DNA of 64,000 nucleotides from Clostridiales bacterium (GCA_015058275.1 SVCQ01000001.1:62001-126000), one strand, 5' to 3'. Positions 15,587-24,955 are shown, counted from the first letter of the stretch. The notes: generated by a model from the sequence alone, not told the origin. Program-made: numbers and translations.

Positions 15587-16816
15587 TTATCTGATCAGAA
15601 GATAGACTGCTCTCAGCATCCTCAGGGTGAAATATCTCCTGTTCCAGTTGCGGATCGGTCTGGATGTATGGATGGCATAATGTCCGACCTTATCCCACAT
15701 TGCATAACCGATATACGCTTCTCCTGCCTCATGGCCCGGATCGGCCTCAGGCCCGGCATAACCTGTTATCGTAACGGCTATATCCGCCCCTGAGCGGGCT
15801 TTTGTACCTATCGCCATGGCTTCGGCCACCTGAGGGCTTACAACGCCGTAGCGGTCGATTATGCCCGCATCGACATTGATCTCATTTATCTTGCTTTCGT
15901 TTGAATATGTGATATATGCAGACGAAAGGACCTCCGAAGCTCCGGCCACATCTGTTATAGCTGCCGGGAACATGCCTGCTGTACATGACTCTGCGGATGC
16001 GATGTGAAGCCCCTTCTCCTTTAGGATCTTTACTACAACTTCGTTGAGTTCCTCGTCATCATAGCTGTATATGTACTCGCCTGCGAGCTTATCTATGCGA
16101 CCGATCATCTCATCGACAGCCTGCCTGGCCTCATCGATTGTATCCCTCTGGGAAGCTACCCTGAGAGTGCACTCGCCTTCCTTTGCGTATGTCGCGATGG
16201 TAGGATCTGTCTGACCGTCAATAAGAGGCATAAGCAGCATCTCAAGATCGGACTCTCCGATCCCGATGGTACGGATCACGCGATAGTACATCTTTTTGTC
16301 CATGAACTGTTCGAGATACTCCCTGACTCCGTTTTCAAAGAGCCACTTCATCTCGCGCGGCGGTCCCGGGAAGCACACAGCTGTCTTGCCGTCCTTTGAA
16401 AGAGCAAACCCCGGCGCCGTGCCGGATGCATTGTAAAAAGGCGTGCATCCAACCGGCAGGTATGCCTGCTTCAGGTTGTTCTCAGCCATATCTCCGCCGC
16501 GCTTACGGAATAATTCCTTCAGATCCGAAAGCGCACGCTCGTCAAGGTACATCTCAGCCCCCATGACTTCAGCGACCATCTCCTTGGTGAGATCATCCTG
16601 TGTAGGTCCGAGGCCCCCTGTCAGGAGCACGAGATCCGTATCCCTGAACGCCTCTTTGAGTTTGTCTTTGAGCCTCTGCGGATTGTCGCCGACCACAAAG
16701 TGATACATTACATCAAAGCCCATGTGGTTGAGCTTGTCAGAGAGATATGCAGCGTTCGTATTTACAGTCTGGCCGAAGAGAAGTTCCGTGCCGACAGCAA
16801 GTATCGATGTTTTCAT
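15587..16816 (-). CDS. cinA: CinA family protein (competence/damage-inducible protein A)
   Basis: 409 residues. The N-terminal molybdopterin-binding-like (MoCF/COG1058) domain covers about 1-170 (AVGTELLFGQTVNTNAAYL; LTGGLGPTQDDLT), and the C-terminal PncC-type nicotinamide-nucleotide amidase domain covers about 250-409 (SAESCTAGMFPAAIT; AVTITGYAGPE). In NMN recycling the C-terminal domain deamidates NMN, and the N-terminal domain can act as an ADP-ribose pyrophosphatase. AAAGGGGAC precedes the ATG. It follows pgsA and precedes recA, the canonical order, and is linked to competence in other species. Confidence 0.94.
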   Translation of the reverse strand: MKTSILAVGTELLFGQTVNTNAAYLSDKLNHMGFDVMYHFVVGDNPQRLKDKLKEAFRDTDLVLLTGGLGPTQDDLTKEMVAEVMGAEMYLDERALSDLKELFRKRGGDMAENNLKQAYLPVGCTPFYNASGTAPGFALSKDGKTAVCFPGPPREMKWLFENGVREYLEQFMDKKMYYRVIRTIGIGESDLEMLLMPLIDGQTDPTIATYAKEGECTLRVASQRDTIDEARQAVDEMIGRIDKLAGEYIYSYDDEELNEVVVKILKEKGLHIASAESCTAGMFPAAITDVAGASEVLSSAYITYSNESKINEINVDAGIIDRYGVVSPQVAEAMAIGTKARSGADIAVTITGYAGPEADPGHEAGEAYIGYAMWDKVGHYAIHTSRPIRNWNRRYFTLRMLRAVYLLIR

Positions 16817-16862
16817 TATATAAGTCCCCTTTGAATCAAAAGCGATAGGTAGAAGTCCCTCA

Positions 16863-17396
16863 TCACATGCTGAATACGTCCTTGTTCTTCATTACGTACT
16901 CGCAGCCGGAGTAGACAGTCATTACAAGAGATGCGATGAAGACTACATTGGCTACCATCATGATGGACATCCTTGCAGCAGGGATGGAAAGTGCAAGAAG
17001 GAAAAGTATGACAGCTACCATCTGAAGCACCGTCTTGACCTTGCCGGACATGCCTGCAGCCAGCACCCTGCCTTCGGAAGCGGCTACAGTCCTCATGCCT
17101 GCGATAATGAATTCGCGGGCAAGGATTAGAATCAGCATCCAGGCTGCGATGATCTCCTCCTCGATGAAGAGGCAGAGAGCAGAATACACGAGGATCTTGT
17201 CAGCCAGAGGATCCATGATCTTGCCGAAGTTGGTCACGAGATTCTGCTCACGCGCGATCTTGCCGTCAAAGTAGTCGGTGATCGATGCTGCGCAGAAGAG
17301 CACCAGAGCCACGACGTAGTACTTCATCATGAAGGCGCCGATGAAAAACGGCACTGCGATCATTCTTATCAATGTCAGTTTGTTTGGGAGATTCAT
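16863..17396 (-). CDS. pgsA: CDP-diacylglycerol--glycerol-3-phosphate 3-phosphatidyltransferase
   Basis: Membrane enzyme making phosphatidylglycerophosphate, the committed step to phosphatidylglycerol. It has 177 residues and several membrane segments. The CDP-alcohol phosphotransferase motif D-x2-D-G-x2-A-R-x8-G-x3-D-x3-D is present as DYFDGKIAREQNLVTNFGKIM followed by DPLAD (residues 43-66). AAAGGAAC precedes the ATG. It sits between rimO and cinA, as in most Firmicutes. Confidence 0.95.
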   Translation of the reverse strand: MNLPNKLTLIRMIAVPFFIGAFMMKYYVVALVLFCAASITDYFDGKIAREQNLVTNFGKIMDPLADKILVYSALCLFIEEEIIAAWMLILILAREFIIAGMRTVAASEGRVLAAGMSGKVKTVLQMVAVILFLLALSIPAARMSIMMVANVVFIASLVMTVYSGCEYVMKNKDVFSM

Positions 17397-17426
17397 TTAC
17401 TTTGTTCCTTTCTTGATCTATTGGTT

Positions 17427-18734
17427 TTAAACTTCAAAGCCCTCGAGATCATACTCAAAGGCATCTGTTATCCTTACTTTAACGATATCACCGGTCTGAT
17501 GATCTATGTCTGAAGACAGAGTCACCGCACAGTCTATCTCAGGCGAATCATATCTTGTCCTGCCCGCATAGAGACCCTCTCCGAGAACCTCATCGATAAT
17601 GACCTCGAAATCCCTGCCGATGGTCTTCTCGTTGAGCCTCTCGCTGACAGCCATCTGATGCTGCATTACGAGGTCTCTCCTGGCTATGCGGACTTCCTCG
17701 TCGACCTTGCCGTCCATGGTAAAGGACGGAGTGCCCTCTTCGTCTGAGAAAGCGAAGGCTCCGAGTCTGTCGATATCAAAGCTGTCGATAAAGCCTATGA
17801 GTTCGTCCATGTCGCCCTCAGTCTCGCCCGGGAATCCGACAAGAAGCGTAGTACGGATATGTACATCGGGTATTTTGTCCCTCAGCTTTTTGATGACAGC
17901 TCTGATCGAGTCGCCCGTAGACTGCCTGCGCATAAGGCTGAGCACATTGTCCGAGACATGCTGAATAGGCATGTCGATGTATTTGCAGATCTTAGGCTCA
18001 TTAGCGATGGCTTCGATCAGCTCGTCAGTAATTCCGTTATCGTAAACATACATCAGTCTGATCCATTCGATGCCGTCTATCCTGCAAAGTTTGTGCAGAA
18101 GCTCAGGAAGCCTGACCTCCCCGTACAGATCACGCCCGTATTGCGAGGTATCCTGGGCTATAAGTATCAGCTCCCTGATGCCGGCCGCTGCCATGTCCTC
18201 GGCCTCTTTGATGCAGTCCTCCATCCTCTTGGATCTGAAAGGACCACGAATAAGAGGTATCGCGCAGAAGCTGCACATGTTATTGCAGCCCTCAGCTATC
18301 TTGAGGTATCCGTAATGAGAGCCTTCCTCAAACAGGCGCCTGCGGTATCTGAGATCATCAAGCTCTCTTCCGACCCTGTCTTTTGATCCGTTATCGGCTG
18401 CCATTATGGCGTCCGGCAGATCATCGTAGTCGTTGACGCCGAATATCATGTCGACTTCAGGCATCTCCTTAGCCAGCTCCTCGTGGTATCTCTCGGTAAG
18501 ACAGCCGGTTACGACAAGTCTCTTGTGCTCGCCTCTCTCCTCGGCAAGTTCGAATATCCTCTCGATGGATTCCTTTTTGGCGTCCTCGATAAAACCGCAG
18601 GTATTGACTATCATGACGTCAGCTTCCTGCGGATCATCACAGATGATGCAGCCCCTGTCTGAGAGAGAGGCTGCAAGCATCTGGGAATCATATTCGTTTT
18701 TGGCACATCCGAGTGTATCTATGTATATCTTCAT
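17427..18734 (-). CDS. rimO: ribosomal protein S12 methylthiotransferase RimO
   Basis: Radical-SAM enzyme adding a methylthio group to an Asp of ribosomal protein S12. Three parts: N-terminal UPF0004 domain with the first cluster Cys residues (DTLGCAKN; NTCGFIEDAKKES; VTGCLTERY), radical SAM core with CNNMCSFCAIP, and a C-terminal TRAM domain. The specific order and YDSPEIDC in TRAM favour RimO over MiaB. The start MKIYIDTLGC (435 residues) is chosen from family length; no SD precedes it, and an ATG at 18785 inside ftsK keeps the frame open. Translation probably depends on ribosomes finishing ftsK 25 nt upstream. Confidence 0.92.
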   Translation of the reverse strand: MKIYIDTLGCAKNEYDSQMLAASLSDRGCIICDDPQEADVMIVNTCGFIEDAKKESIERIFELAEERGEHKRLVVTGCLTERYHEELAKEMPEVDMIFGVNDYDDLPDAIMAADNGSKDRVGRELDDLRYRRRLFEEGSHYGYLKIAEGCNNMCSFCAIPLIRGPFRSKRMEDCIKEAEDMAAAGIRELILIAQDTSQYGRDLYGEVRLPELLHKLCRIDGIEWIRLMYVYDNGITDELIEAIANEPKICKYIDMPIQHVSDNVLSLMRRQSTGDSIRAVIKKLRDKIPDVHIRTTLLVGFPGETEGDMDELIGFIDSFDIDRLGAFAFSDEEGTPSFTMDGKVDEEVRIARRDLVMQHQMAVSERLNEKTIGRDFEVIIDEVLGEGLYAGRTRYDSPEIDCAVTLSSDIDHQTGDIVKVRITDAFEYDLEGFEV

Positions 18735-18759
18735 ATTTGTATAACCATTTGGCCCCGTA

Positions 18760-21700
18760 TCAGTAATTATCGTCGCTGTCTGCATCCATGACCATGCGTC
18801 TTACGGATTCTGGCAGTGAATTGAATGAATCCATCGCCTGTGTATTGGAGAGCCTTGAATGTGACAGCCCGTCATCCTCAGGATCCATTTCATGCTCCCG
18901 GACCGTATCAGCAGCATCTTCGATGGCCGCAGGCTCCGGCTCAATGACAGGATCAGGCTCAGTCTGAGTCACATCAGGCGCATCTGCAGCCAGCTCTTCA
19001 GGAGTTTCGTCGGCAGCATCATCATATCCGCCGTAATACTCCTCCTCTGTCATGAGGAGCTGACGCGGCCTTGAGCCGTCAGAAGGACCTATAATGCCCT
19101 TCTCTTCGATCTCATCTATGATCCTGGCAGCTCTGTTGTATCCGATCCTGAATCTCCTCTGGAGCATGGATACAGAAGCCTGCTTGGACTTGAAGATGAA
19201 TGCGATAGCATCCTCTGTCAGCTCGTCCTGAGGCTCACTTCCGCCCTTGCGGCCGTCGCTGTCAAGCGCCTTTTGGATCTCATCATCGTACGAAGGGTCT
19301 CCGCCCTCCTTCTTGACGAATTTGATGACCTTGTCGATCTCCTTTTCGGAAATGTACGGTCCCTGAACTCTGTAAGGCTTGGTGGAGCCTACAGGCGAGA
19401 AGAGCATGTCGCCCTTGCCCAGGAGCTTCTCGGCTCCCGCCATGTCCAGGATGGTCCTTGAGTCAAACTGTGAAGCCACGCTGAATGCGATCCTTGAAGG
19501 GATATTGGCCTTGATAAGACCCGTTACTACATCTACCGAAGGCCTCTGAGTGGCAACGATGAGGTGCATGCCTGCGGCCCTGGCCTTTTGGGCCAGCCTG
19601 CAGATCGAGTTTTCGACTTCGGACGGTGCTGCCATCATGAGATCAGCAAGCTCATCGATGATGATGACTATCTGCGGCTTGCAGTCGGCCCAGCGATGGT
19701 CGGCTCTCATGAGCTCGTTGTACGACTCCAGGTCCTTTACGTTGTTTTCGGCGAAAAGATCGTATCTCTTGTCCATCTCCTCAACGGCTATGGCAAGCGC
19801 ACGCGAGGCCTTACGCGGATCGGTGACTACAGGGGTAAGCATGTGAGGTATGCCGTTGTAGTTGCCGAGCTCGACGACCTTTGGGTCGATCATGATGAGC
19901 TTGAGCTCTGAAGGCTTGGCCTTGTAGAGGAAGCTCGTGACAATTGAGTTGATGCATACCGACTTGCCGGAGCCGGTGGCACCGGCTATGAGCATGTGCG
20001 GCATGTCGCGGAGGTCCGCAACGATATTATTGCCGGATATGTCCTTACCGACGACGAATTCGATCTTTGATGGAGCTTCCATGAACTCCTCGGAATCGAT
20101 AAGGTCTCTTATAAACACAGGAGCCGGTTTGTCGTTTTCGACCTCAATACCCACGGCTGCCTTGCCCGGTATCGGAGCCTCGATACGAATGCTCTTGGCC
20201 CTCAGGTTGAGCGCTATATCGTCAGCGAGCCTTGTAATGCTGGCTACCTTTACTCCCACTGCCGGCTGGACCTCGTATCTTGTGACGGAAGCGCCCTGAG
20301 TAACTGTCAGCACTCTTGCCTCAACTCCGAAGTTGTTGAGTGTCTGCTCAAGGAGGTTGGCTCTTTCCTCAAGCTGTATGTCGCTCATCAGCTGCTTGGA
20401 GCTTGTGTCGCGCTTGAGAAGGCTTACAGGCGGCAGCTCGTATCCTCCGTCATCAGTAGAAGCACTGAATCCGGCTGCGATGGCTTCATCATCAGCCTTG
20501 TCGGCAGCTGCAGTCTCCTCTTTGTCCGGTTTGACCTTAGAAGGGGCAGCCGACGGCTTGCTTGTCCTGACAGGCTTGTCTGCAGAGGCGACCGTCGCTG
20601 CAGCGGCTCCGGCTGCAGAAGAAGCAGCGGATGACCTTGATACAGACGGGGATTTGGATCCCCCATGTGCGTCAAGTCCGTAAGAGCCCGATTTACCTAC
20701 CTCATCATAATCACCGAGGCCGTAACCCTGTTTGACGCCTGATCCGGAAGCGGATGTTCCTTTGGATCGTCTGCCCGGATAGCCGTAGTCTTCCTCACTG
20801 CCTTCGAAGTTGCGCTCTTCGGCGTATATGCTCCTCTCGGCAGGCTTATCTCCGCCTATGCCTACTGTACCGGAATTGCCGTTCCTGAGTTCCTTTTCGC
20901 TTTTGATCTTCTCACCGGTCTCGCTGTCGATACCGAAGTAGTTCTTTATCTTGCCGAACAGCGTACCTCCGACACGAGGATCAGGCGGATTGTCTACAGG
21001 TGAAGGAAGCACCTGTGTGTAATTCATGTCTGCGATATCGCCAGACTTCCTTGCGCTGAATGGCTCAGGGATATCCCTGGCTGCCTGTATGTCCGCATTG
21101 CGGGGCACAGACGGCTGATCGGCGTCGTCTCTTGTGATGCCGCTGATGATTGACTTCCAGATGGACTTCCTCGGAGCCGCATCCGGGATAGTCTGGACTG
21201 CAGTCGGCACTGCCAACTTTGACTGCTCGTCAGCCTCAAGCTCTCTCAGCATGCGTCGCTGTTCGGCCCTGCGGCTGAATCCGTCAGCAAATCTTGAGAT
21301 CGGAGAATTGGCCACAAGGAATACCGAAATAAGAAGTACCGCAAGCGAGATTATGAGAAGTCCCGGCATGCCGAAGAGCTTGGCGAGTATCGAGCCGAGC
21401 TCCATGCCTATGGCACCGCCCATCTCTCCTTTGACGCCTGCGAGATAGTAATCAGCTATGTCTGCGAATCCGTACCTGATATTGGCCGGATCAATGAATC
21501 TGTATGAATTGAGAATGCAGAGATTTATGAATATGAGTGAGCTGAATACAGCTGTCCTCCATCCGATATGCGAGAGCTTGCCGGCAAGCAGAAGTGCTCC
21601 GAACGCAAAAACAAGGAACGGCAGTACATATGCCATGATGCCGAACAGACCGTAGCAAAGGTCGTGGACCTTCATGCCGAAGGCTCCGGTAGTATCCATG

Positions 21701-21921
21701 ACTACGGTAAAGAACAGGAAGATGCCGATCGCAAACAAAGTGATGCTCCAGATGACGTCGTTATTGCGTCTGTCTCTGGCGCTTCTGCGCTGCATCTCCT
21801 CGAGGACTTCCTGCTTGGTAGGATTTCCCGAATATGAATTGCCTGTCTTTGGTTTGTTCTTGCTGCCGGGCGGTCTGCCCGGTCCCCTTTTGGTCTGTGA
21901 GCCGCCTGATTGCTGTGCCAT
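18760..21921 (-). CDS. ftsK: DNA translocase FtsK/SpoIIIE
   Basis: Membrane-anchored motor that pumps chromosomal DNA through the closing septum. It has 1053 residues: basic AT-hook-like N terminus (RGPGRPPGSKNK), about four membrane segments between residues 55 and 205, a low-complexity linker to about 500, then the RecA-like motor with Walker A AGATGSGKS near 655 and Walker B VIIIDELADLMM. The gamma winged helix (DAIAFIFKSKQASVSMLQ, then GYNRAARIIDEIEEKGIIG) ends near residue 955. Unusually, about 97 more residues follow, very acidic (EPDPVIEPEPAAIEDAAD). A good AAAGGAG site precedes the ATG. rimO starts 25 nt after its stop. Confidence 0.95.
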   Translation of the reverse strand: MAQQSGGSQTKRGPGRPPGSKNKPKTGNSYSGNPTKQEVLEEMQRRSARDRRNNDVIWSITLFAIGIFLFFTVVMDTTGAFGMKVHDLCYGLFGIMAYVLPFLVFAFGALLLAGKLSHIGWRTAVFSSLIFINLCILNSYRFIDPANIRYGFADIADYYLAGVKGEMGGAIGMELGSILAKLFGMPGLLIISLAVLLISVFLVANSPISRFADGFSRRAEQRRMLRELEADEQSKLAVPTAVQTIPDAAPRKSIWKSIISGITRDDADQPSVPRNADIQAARDIPEPFSARKSGDIADMNYTQVLPSPVDNPPDPRVGGTLFGKIKNYFGIDSETGEKIKSEKELRNGNSGTVGIGGDKPAERSIYAEERNFEGSEEDYGYPGRRSKGTSASGSGVKQGYGLGDYDEVGKSGSYGLDAHGGSKSPSVSRSSAASSAAGAAAATVASADKPVRTSKPSAAPSKVKPDKEETAAADKADDEAIAAGFSASTDDGGYELPPVSLLKRDTSSKQLMSDIQLEERANLLEQTLNNFGVEARVLTVTQGASVTRYEVQPAVGVKVASITRLADDIALNLRAKSIRIEAPIPGKAAVGIEVENDKPAPVFIRDLIDSEEFMEAPSKIEFVVGKDISGNNIVADLRDMPHMLIAGATGSGKSVCINSIVTSFLYKAKPSELKLIMIDPKVVELGNYNGIPHMLTPVVTDPRKASRALAIAVEEMDKRYDLFAENNVKDLESYNELMRADHRWADCKPQIVIIIDELADLMMAAPSEVENSICRLAQKARAAGMHLIVATQRPSVDVVTGLIKANIPSRIAFSVASQFDSRTILDMAGAEKLLGKGDMLFSPVGSTKPYRVQGPYISEKEIDKVIKFVKKEGGDPSYDDEIQKALDSDGRKGGSEPQDELTEDAIAFIFKSKQASVSMLQRRFRIGYNRAARIIDEIEEKGIIGPSDGSRPRQLLMTEEEYYGGYDDAADETPEELAADAPDVTQTEPDPVIEPEPAAIEDAADTVREHEMDPEDDGLSHSRLSNTQAMDSFNSLPESVRRMVMDADSDDNY

Positions 21922-21970
21922 TTAAGCTCCTTTTATCAATTGCTAAGCATATAATGTATATAGCCGATTA

Positions 21971-21998
21971 ATTATACTACAATATATTGATTTTGTAA
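21971..21998 (-). promoter_or_regulatory. promoter of ftsK
   Basis: TTACAA (21993-21998), 16 nt, TATAAT (21971-21976) on the minus strand, about 50 nt before the ftsK ATG. It probably drives ftsK-rimO-pgsA-cinA. Confidence 0.65.
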
Positions 21999-22043
21999 CA
22001 TTTTTTTCGCTCTCACCCTTTGTTTTTCAGTATATTTTGAAGC

Positions 22044-22067
22044 AAAACAAAAGCCCCTCGCGGGACT
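22044..22067 (-). terminator. terminator of rpmF
   Basis: Leftward, AGTCCC-GCGA-GGGGCT (one G-U pair) followed by TTTGTTTTG, about 30 nt after the L32 stop. Confidence 0.8.
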
Positions 22068-22096
22068 TCTGAATGCTTCGTTATTAACGCCTTTGA

Positions 22097-22276
22097 TTAC
22101 TCAGCGTTTACTACGTCCTTGCCGTCATAATATCCGCAAGTAGGACATACTCTGTGAGGAAGCTTTGGCTCATGGCACTGAGGACAAATCGAAAGTCCGG
22201 TCATGCTCTTCTTCATGTTAGCAGCCTTTCTGCCGCTTGTCTTAGCCTGTGAAGTTTTCCTTTTAGGTACTGCCAT
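22097..22276 (-). CDS. rpmF: 50S ribosomal protein L32
   Basis: 59 residues beginning [20 protein letters not shown], followed by CPQC near residue 31 and [10 protein letters not shown] near 44, so it is the zinc-binding form. AGGAGGTGTCGAC precedes the ATG. In many bacteria a DUF177/YceD gene lies just upstream; here the upstream neighbour is a divergent tRNA, so rpmF is a single gene with its own strong promoter and terminator. Confidence 0.97.
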   Translation of the reverse strand: MAVPKRKTSQAKTSGRKAANMKKSMTGLSICPQCHEPKLPHRVCPTCGYYDGKDVVNAE

Positions 22277-22339
22277 TTTGTCGACACCTCCTTATATAAT
22301 TGATCTGTTGTTATCTCTTTTCTCTTGTCGCACCGATAC

Positions 22340-22368
22340 ATTATATTCATCGATACCAGTGTTGTCAA
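22340..22368 (-). promoter_or_regulatory. consensus promoter of rpmF
   Basis: TTGACA (22363-22368), 17 nt, TATAAT (22340-22345): an exact sigma-A consensus, fitting a highly expressed ribosomal protein gene. Confidence 0.9.
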
Positions 22369-22429
22369 CGAGTACAGAGCAAATATTTTGCTATGTTCAG
22401 AAAAGATTTGTACGAATTTAAAAAAACTA

Positions 22430-22458
22430 TGGATTTCCTGATCTAATTGTGTTATCTT
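22430..22458 (+). promoter_or_regulatory. possible promoter of tRNA-Pro
   Basis: TGGATT, 17 nt, TATCTT, placed about 17 nt before the tRNA 5' end. Both boxes are imperfect, but the spacing is right and nothing better is visible. Confidence 0.35.
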
Positions 22459-22475
22459 AACGATGTTGCAAATAA

Positions 22476-22552
22476 CGGGGTGTGGCTCAGCTTGGTAGAG
22501 CGCTTCGTTCGGGACGAAGAGGTCGCGTGTTCAAATCTCGTCACCCCGACCA
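22476..22552 (+). tRNA. tRNA-Pro (anticodon CGG)
   Basis: A complete cloverleaf of 77 nt: acceptor CGGGGTG pairs with CACCCCG, D arm GGCTCAGCTTGGTAGAGC, anticodon stem CTTCG/CGAAG enclosing TTCGGGA, T loop TTCAAAT, discriminator A and encoded CCA at 22550-22552. Anticodon CGG reads CCG proline codons. It is alone, on the strand opposite to its neighbours, with its own terminator. Confidence 0.95.
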
Positions 22553-22554
22553 TT

Positions 22555-22580
22555 GACCGGTCATAAGACCGGTCTTTTCT
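22555..22580 (+). terminator. terminator of tRNA-Pro
   Basis: ACCGGTC-ATAA-GACCGGT followed by CTTTTCTTTT, 3 nt after the tRNA 3' end. Confidence 0.9.
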
Positions 22581-22588
22581 TTTATCTA

Positions 22589-23785
22589 TTATATCTGAAC
22601 AGGACCCATGCGGTGGTCAGAGAACTCACGCGTGTCCCTGCCGGTCACCAGATTGTATATGTCTGCGGCATGTACATCGAGCCTGAGCATCGCTGCAGCC
22701 TCATCATCAAGCAGACCTGACTCCCTGTTGATGTTCGTTATGACAGGAAGCGGACAGTCAGCTTTTCTTTTTATCTCTGACAATAGTTGTCTTCCCTTGT
22801 CAGTGAAACCAAGAACTCTTATATACAAAGGCTTGTCTTTAGTGAATTTGTCTCTGCTGATGCCTATCACGGCCTGCATGCAGAGCCTGGATAGCCTGGT
22901 ATATGTATACCTTTTGGACTTTACTGCGCTGATTATGCCATCCCATGTGTCATGTTCCATTACTGCCCTTTTGAGCAGATTGGCAAGGCCCTCTCCTCCG
23001 GACGGGCAGGCCTCGATCTCATCCGGACTCATACTCATGACAGAATACCTGAGTACATCCGTCCATTCATCCGGGAATGTCAGCCCGGTATCTGCCAGCA
23101 TATGAAGTGAAGTCTCAGGTACATACTCCCTGCATTTATCCTTAGCATCATCGCCGCCTTCTCTCAGGATCTCCCTTACCGCAGCTGCGCTCTGATACCC
23201 TCTGCCCTCAGTCAAAGGATCGTTATATCCTGATCCGGAACGTTTCACAGGGACCGGCACGGCATGCTTCATACTCATCACGTATTCAAGGGCCAGTATG
23301 TCATTCGGAGTCTCGGGGATATGTACATCACCGCCAAGCCTGCTGACAGCTTCGGCTCTCGCGGCAGGATAGCTCATGCCATCGGATGTAAGGTCTGAGA
23401 TGATATCGGCTATGATCTTTTTATTGCTGCAAAGGAACTCAGCCGTCCTGACAAGCTGATCCGCATCAGCGCTCTCACTTCCGAATGCGATATTGCTGCA
23501 TCCCAGGGCCTCAAGAAGAGAGACACCTGCCGAGGCGTAGCGCCCGGCATCGCCAAGACAACAGATAACAGGTATCTCGACGACAAGATCCGCGCCTGAA
23601 GCGAGCGCAGATCCTGTCCTGGCCCACTTATCGGATATAGCAGGCTCTCCCCTCTGTACATAATCTCCGCTCATCGCAACTACAAGAGCGTCGCAGCCTG
23701 TGAGTCTGCGGGCTTCCTCCATGTGGAACACATGGCCGTTATGAAGAGGATTGTACTCTGCGGTGATGCCTGTAGCTTTTATCAT
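22589..23785 (-). CDS. tmcAL: tRNA(Met) cytidine acetate ligase TmcAL
   Basis: Nucleotidyltransferase-fold enzyme that installs N4-acetylcytidine at the wobble position of elongator tRNA-Met using acetate and ATP (known for B. subtilis YlbM). The 398 residues match the family. ITAEYNPLHNGHVFHMEEAR at the N terminus contains the HxGH nucleotide motif; SGDYVQRGEPAISDKWAR and AFGSESAD are family-specific. AAGGAC precedes the ATG. It is the last gene of the yloU-recG-rsmD-coaD block and converges on the tRNA-Pro gene. Confidence 0.92.
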   Translation of the reverse strand: MIKATGITAEYNPLHNGHVFHMEEARRLTGCDALVVAMSGDYVQRGEPAISDKWARTGSALASGADLVVEIPVICCLGDAGRYASAGVSLLEALGCSNIAFGSESADADQLVRTAEFLCSNKKIIADIISDLTSDGMSYPAARAEAVSRLGGDVHIPETPNDILALEYVMSMKHAVPVPVKRSGSGYNDPLTEGRGYQSAAAVREILREGGDDAKDKCREYVPETSLHMLADTGLTFPDEWTDVLRYSVMSMSPDEIEACPSGGEGLANLLKRAVMEHDTWDGIISAVKSKRYTYTRLSRLCMQAVIGISRDKFTKDKPLYIRVLGFTDKGRQLLSEIKRKADCPLPVITNINRESGLLDDEAAAMLRLDVHAADIYNLVTGRDTREFSDHRMGPVQI

Positions 23786-23800
23786 TGTCCTTATCTGTAA

Positions 23801-23836
23801 ATAAACGGGGCCTGCTGATAACAGACGGCCCCGTTT
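23801..23836 (-). terminator. terminator upstream of tmcAL
   Basis: AAACGGGGCC (23803-23812) and GGCCCCGTTT (23827-23836) form a 10-bp stem; leftward it ends in ATTTAC. It lies between the coiled-coil gene and tmcAL, and the tmcAL ATG starts about 15 nt later, so some read-through is needed to express tmcAL. Confidence 0.7.
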
Positions 23837-23858
23837 AGTCGGTTTATCTCAGTATGAA

Positions 23859-24434
23859 TTACTCACTGACTTCTTCCGGCTGAGCTGCCGGTACCTGCTC
23901 TCCGAGCTGAACTCTTTCGGCAAGTGTCTTCATCTCCTGACGGTTTTGATTGACCTTTGCATTGATGTTTGCGAGCATCTGATTGAAGTAATCAGTCATA
24001 GGATCGATATATGAACTGCCGACGCCGGCGATGTCCGTCTGCATGTCGTAGAGAAGCTGATCGATATACTCGTAGGATCTGTACTTCATGTAATTGGCAT
24101 GGCTCTCGGCCTCCTTGAGCAGAGCATCGGCTCTCTTCTGAGCATCCTTGTATATATTGTTGTTGTTGACAAGATACTCGACCTGATCCTTGGCCTCGTT
24201 GATCATCCTGTTGTATTCCTTTTTGGCATCGCTTATGATGCGGTCCCTCTCCTGGTCAAGCCATCTGGCCTGCTGGATGTCACGAGGGAGATTAGCTCTG
24301 ATGTCCTCGATGATCTTTTGAGCAACGTCGAGATCGATGATGCCCTTTTCGGAGAAAGGCATCTTGCTGGACGAAGTGATGAGGTCTTCGAGTTCCTCAA
24401 GAAGAGACATTAATTTGATGCTGTCGTCATTCAT
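23859..24434 (-). CDS. coiled-coil protein (DivIVA / ATPase-subunit-like)
   Basis: 191 residues, soluble, almost entirely helical and charged. From about 60 to 175 it is heptad-rich (RIISDAKKEYNRMINEAK, QKRADALLKEAESHANY). It resembles proteins often labelled V-type ATPase subunit H-like or DivIVA-like, found beside coaD in clostridia; the function is not known. The start has AGGAGGATATATAA. Its place between coaD and tmcAL suggests a housekeeping role. A role in polar or envelope organisation is only a guess from its shape. Confidence 0.7.
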   Translation of the reverse strand: MNDDSIKLMSLLEELEDLITSSSKMPFSEKGIIDLDVAQKIIEDIRANLPRDIQQARWLDQERDRIISDAKKEYNRMINEAKDQVEYLVNNNNIYKDAQKRADALLKEAESHANYMKYRSYEYIDQLLYDMQTDIAGVGSSYIDPMTDYFNQMLANINAKVNQNRQEMKTLAERVQLGEQVPAAQPEEVSE

Positions 24435-24469
24435 TTATATATCCTCCTGTAGTCAGTGTGTTTGATCGA

Positions 24470-24955
24470 TTATTTATTGAGCTTGTCCCTGATCCTCTCA
24501 GCAACATACGGATGTACCAAGCCCTCAACATCGCCTCCGAGTGAAGCGACTTCCTTGATAAGGCTTGAGCTGATGAATGAATACTTAGGATCAGTCATCA
24601 GGAATATAGTCTCCGTATCGCCCTTGAAGAGGCGGGCGTTCATCTGCGCCATCTGAAGCTCATTCTCAAAATCCGTGGTCGCTCTGAGTCCTCTGAACAC
24701 CGCGGCAAATCCGTTGTCGTTGACATAGTCCGCCAGTAGTCCGCTGAACTTATCTATGTGAACATTCGGGATGTCCTTTGTGACCTCTCTGGCTATCTCA
24801 ACTCGCTCCTCAACAGTAAAAAAACCTGTCTTTTGCGGATTGACGACTATGGCGACAGTAAGTGAATCATATATGCCGGCCGCTCTTTCGATTATATTGA
24901 GATGGCCGTTTGTAAGCGGGTCAAACGAGCCCGCGTATAATGCTTTTCGTTCCAT
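24470..24955 (-). CDS. coaD: phosphopantetheine adenylyltransferase
   Basis: Penultimate enzyme of coenzyme A synthesis, joining AMP to 4'-phosphopantetheine. It has 161 residues, standard length. N-terminal AGSFDPLTNGHLNIIERA carries the T/HxGH motif, and FRGLRATTDFENELQMAQMN and SSSLIKEVASLGGDV are family signatures. GAGGAC lies about 10 nt before the ATG. It follows rsmD by 48 nt, a pairing conserved across bacteria. Confidence 0.97.
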   Translation of the reverse strand: MERKALYAGSFDPLTNGHLNIIERAAGIYDSLTVAIVVNPQKTGFFTVEERVEIAREVTKDIPNVHIDKFSGLLADYVNDNGFAAVFRGLRATTDFENELQMAQMNARLFKGDTETIFLMTDPKYSFISSSLIKEVASLGGDVEGLVHPYVAERIRDKLNK

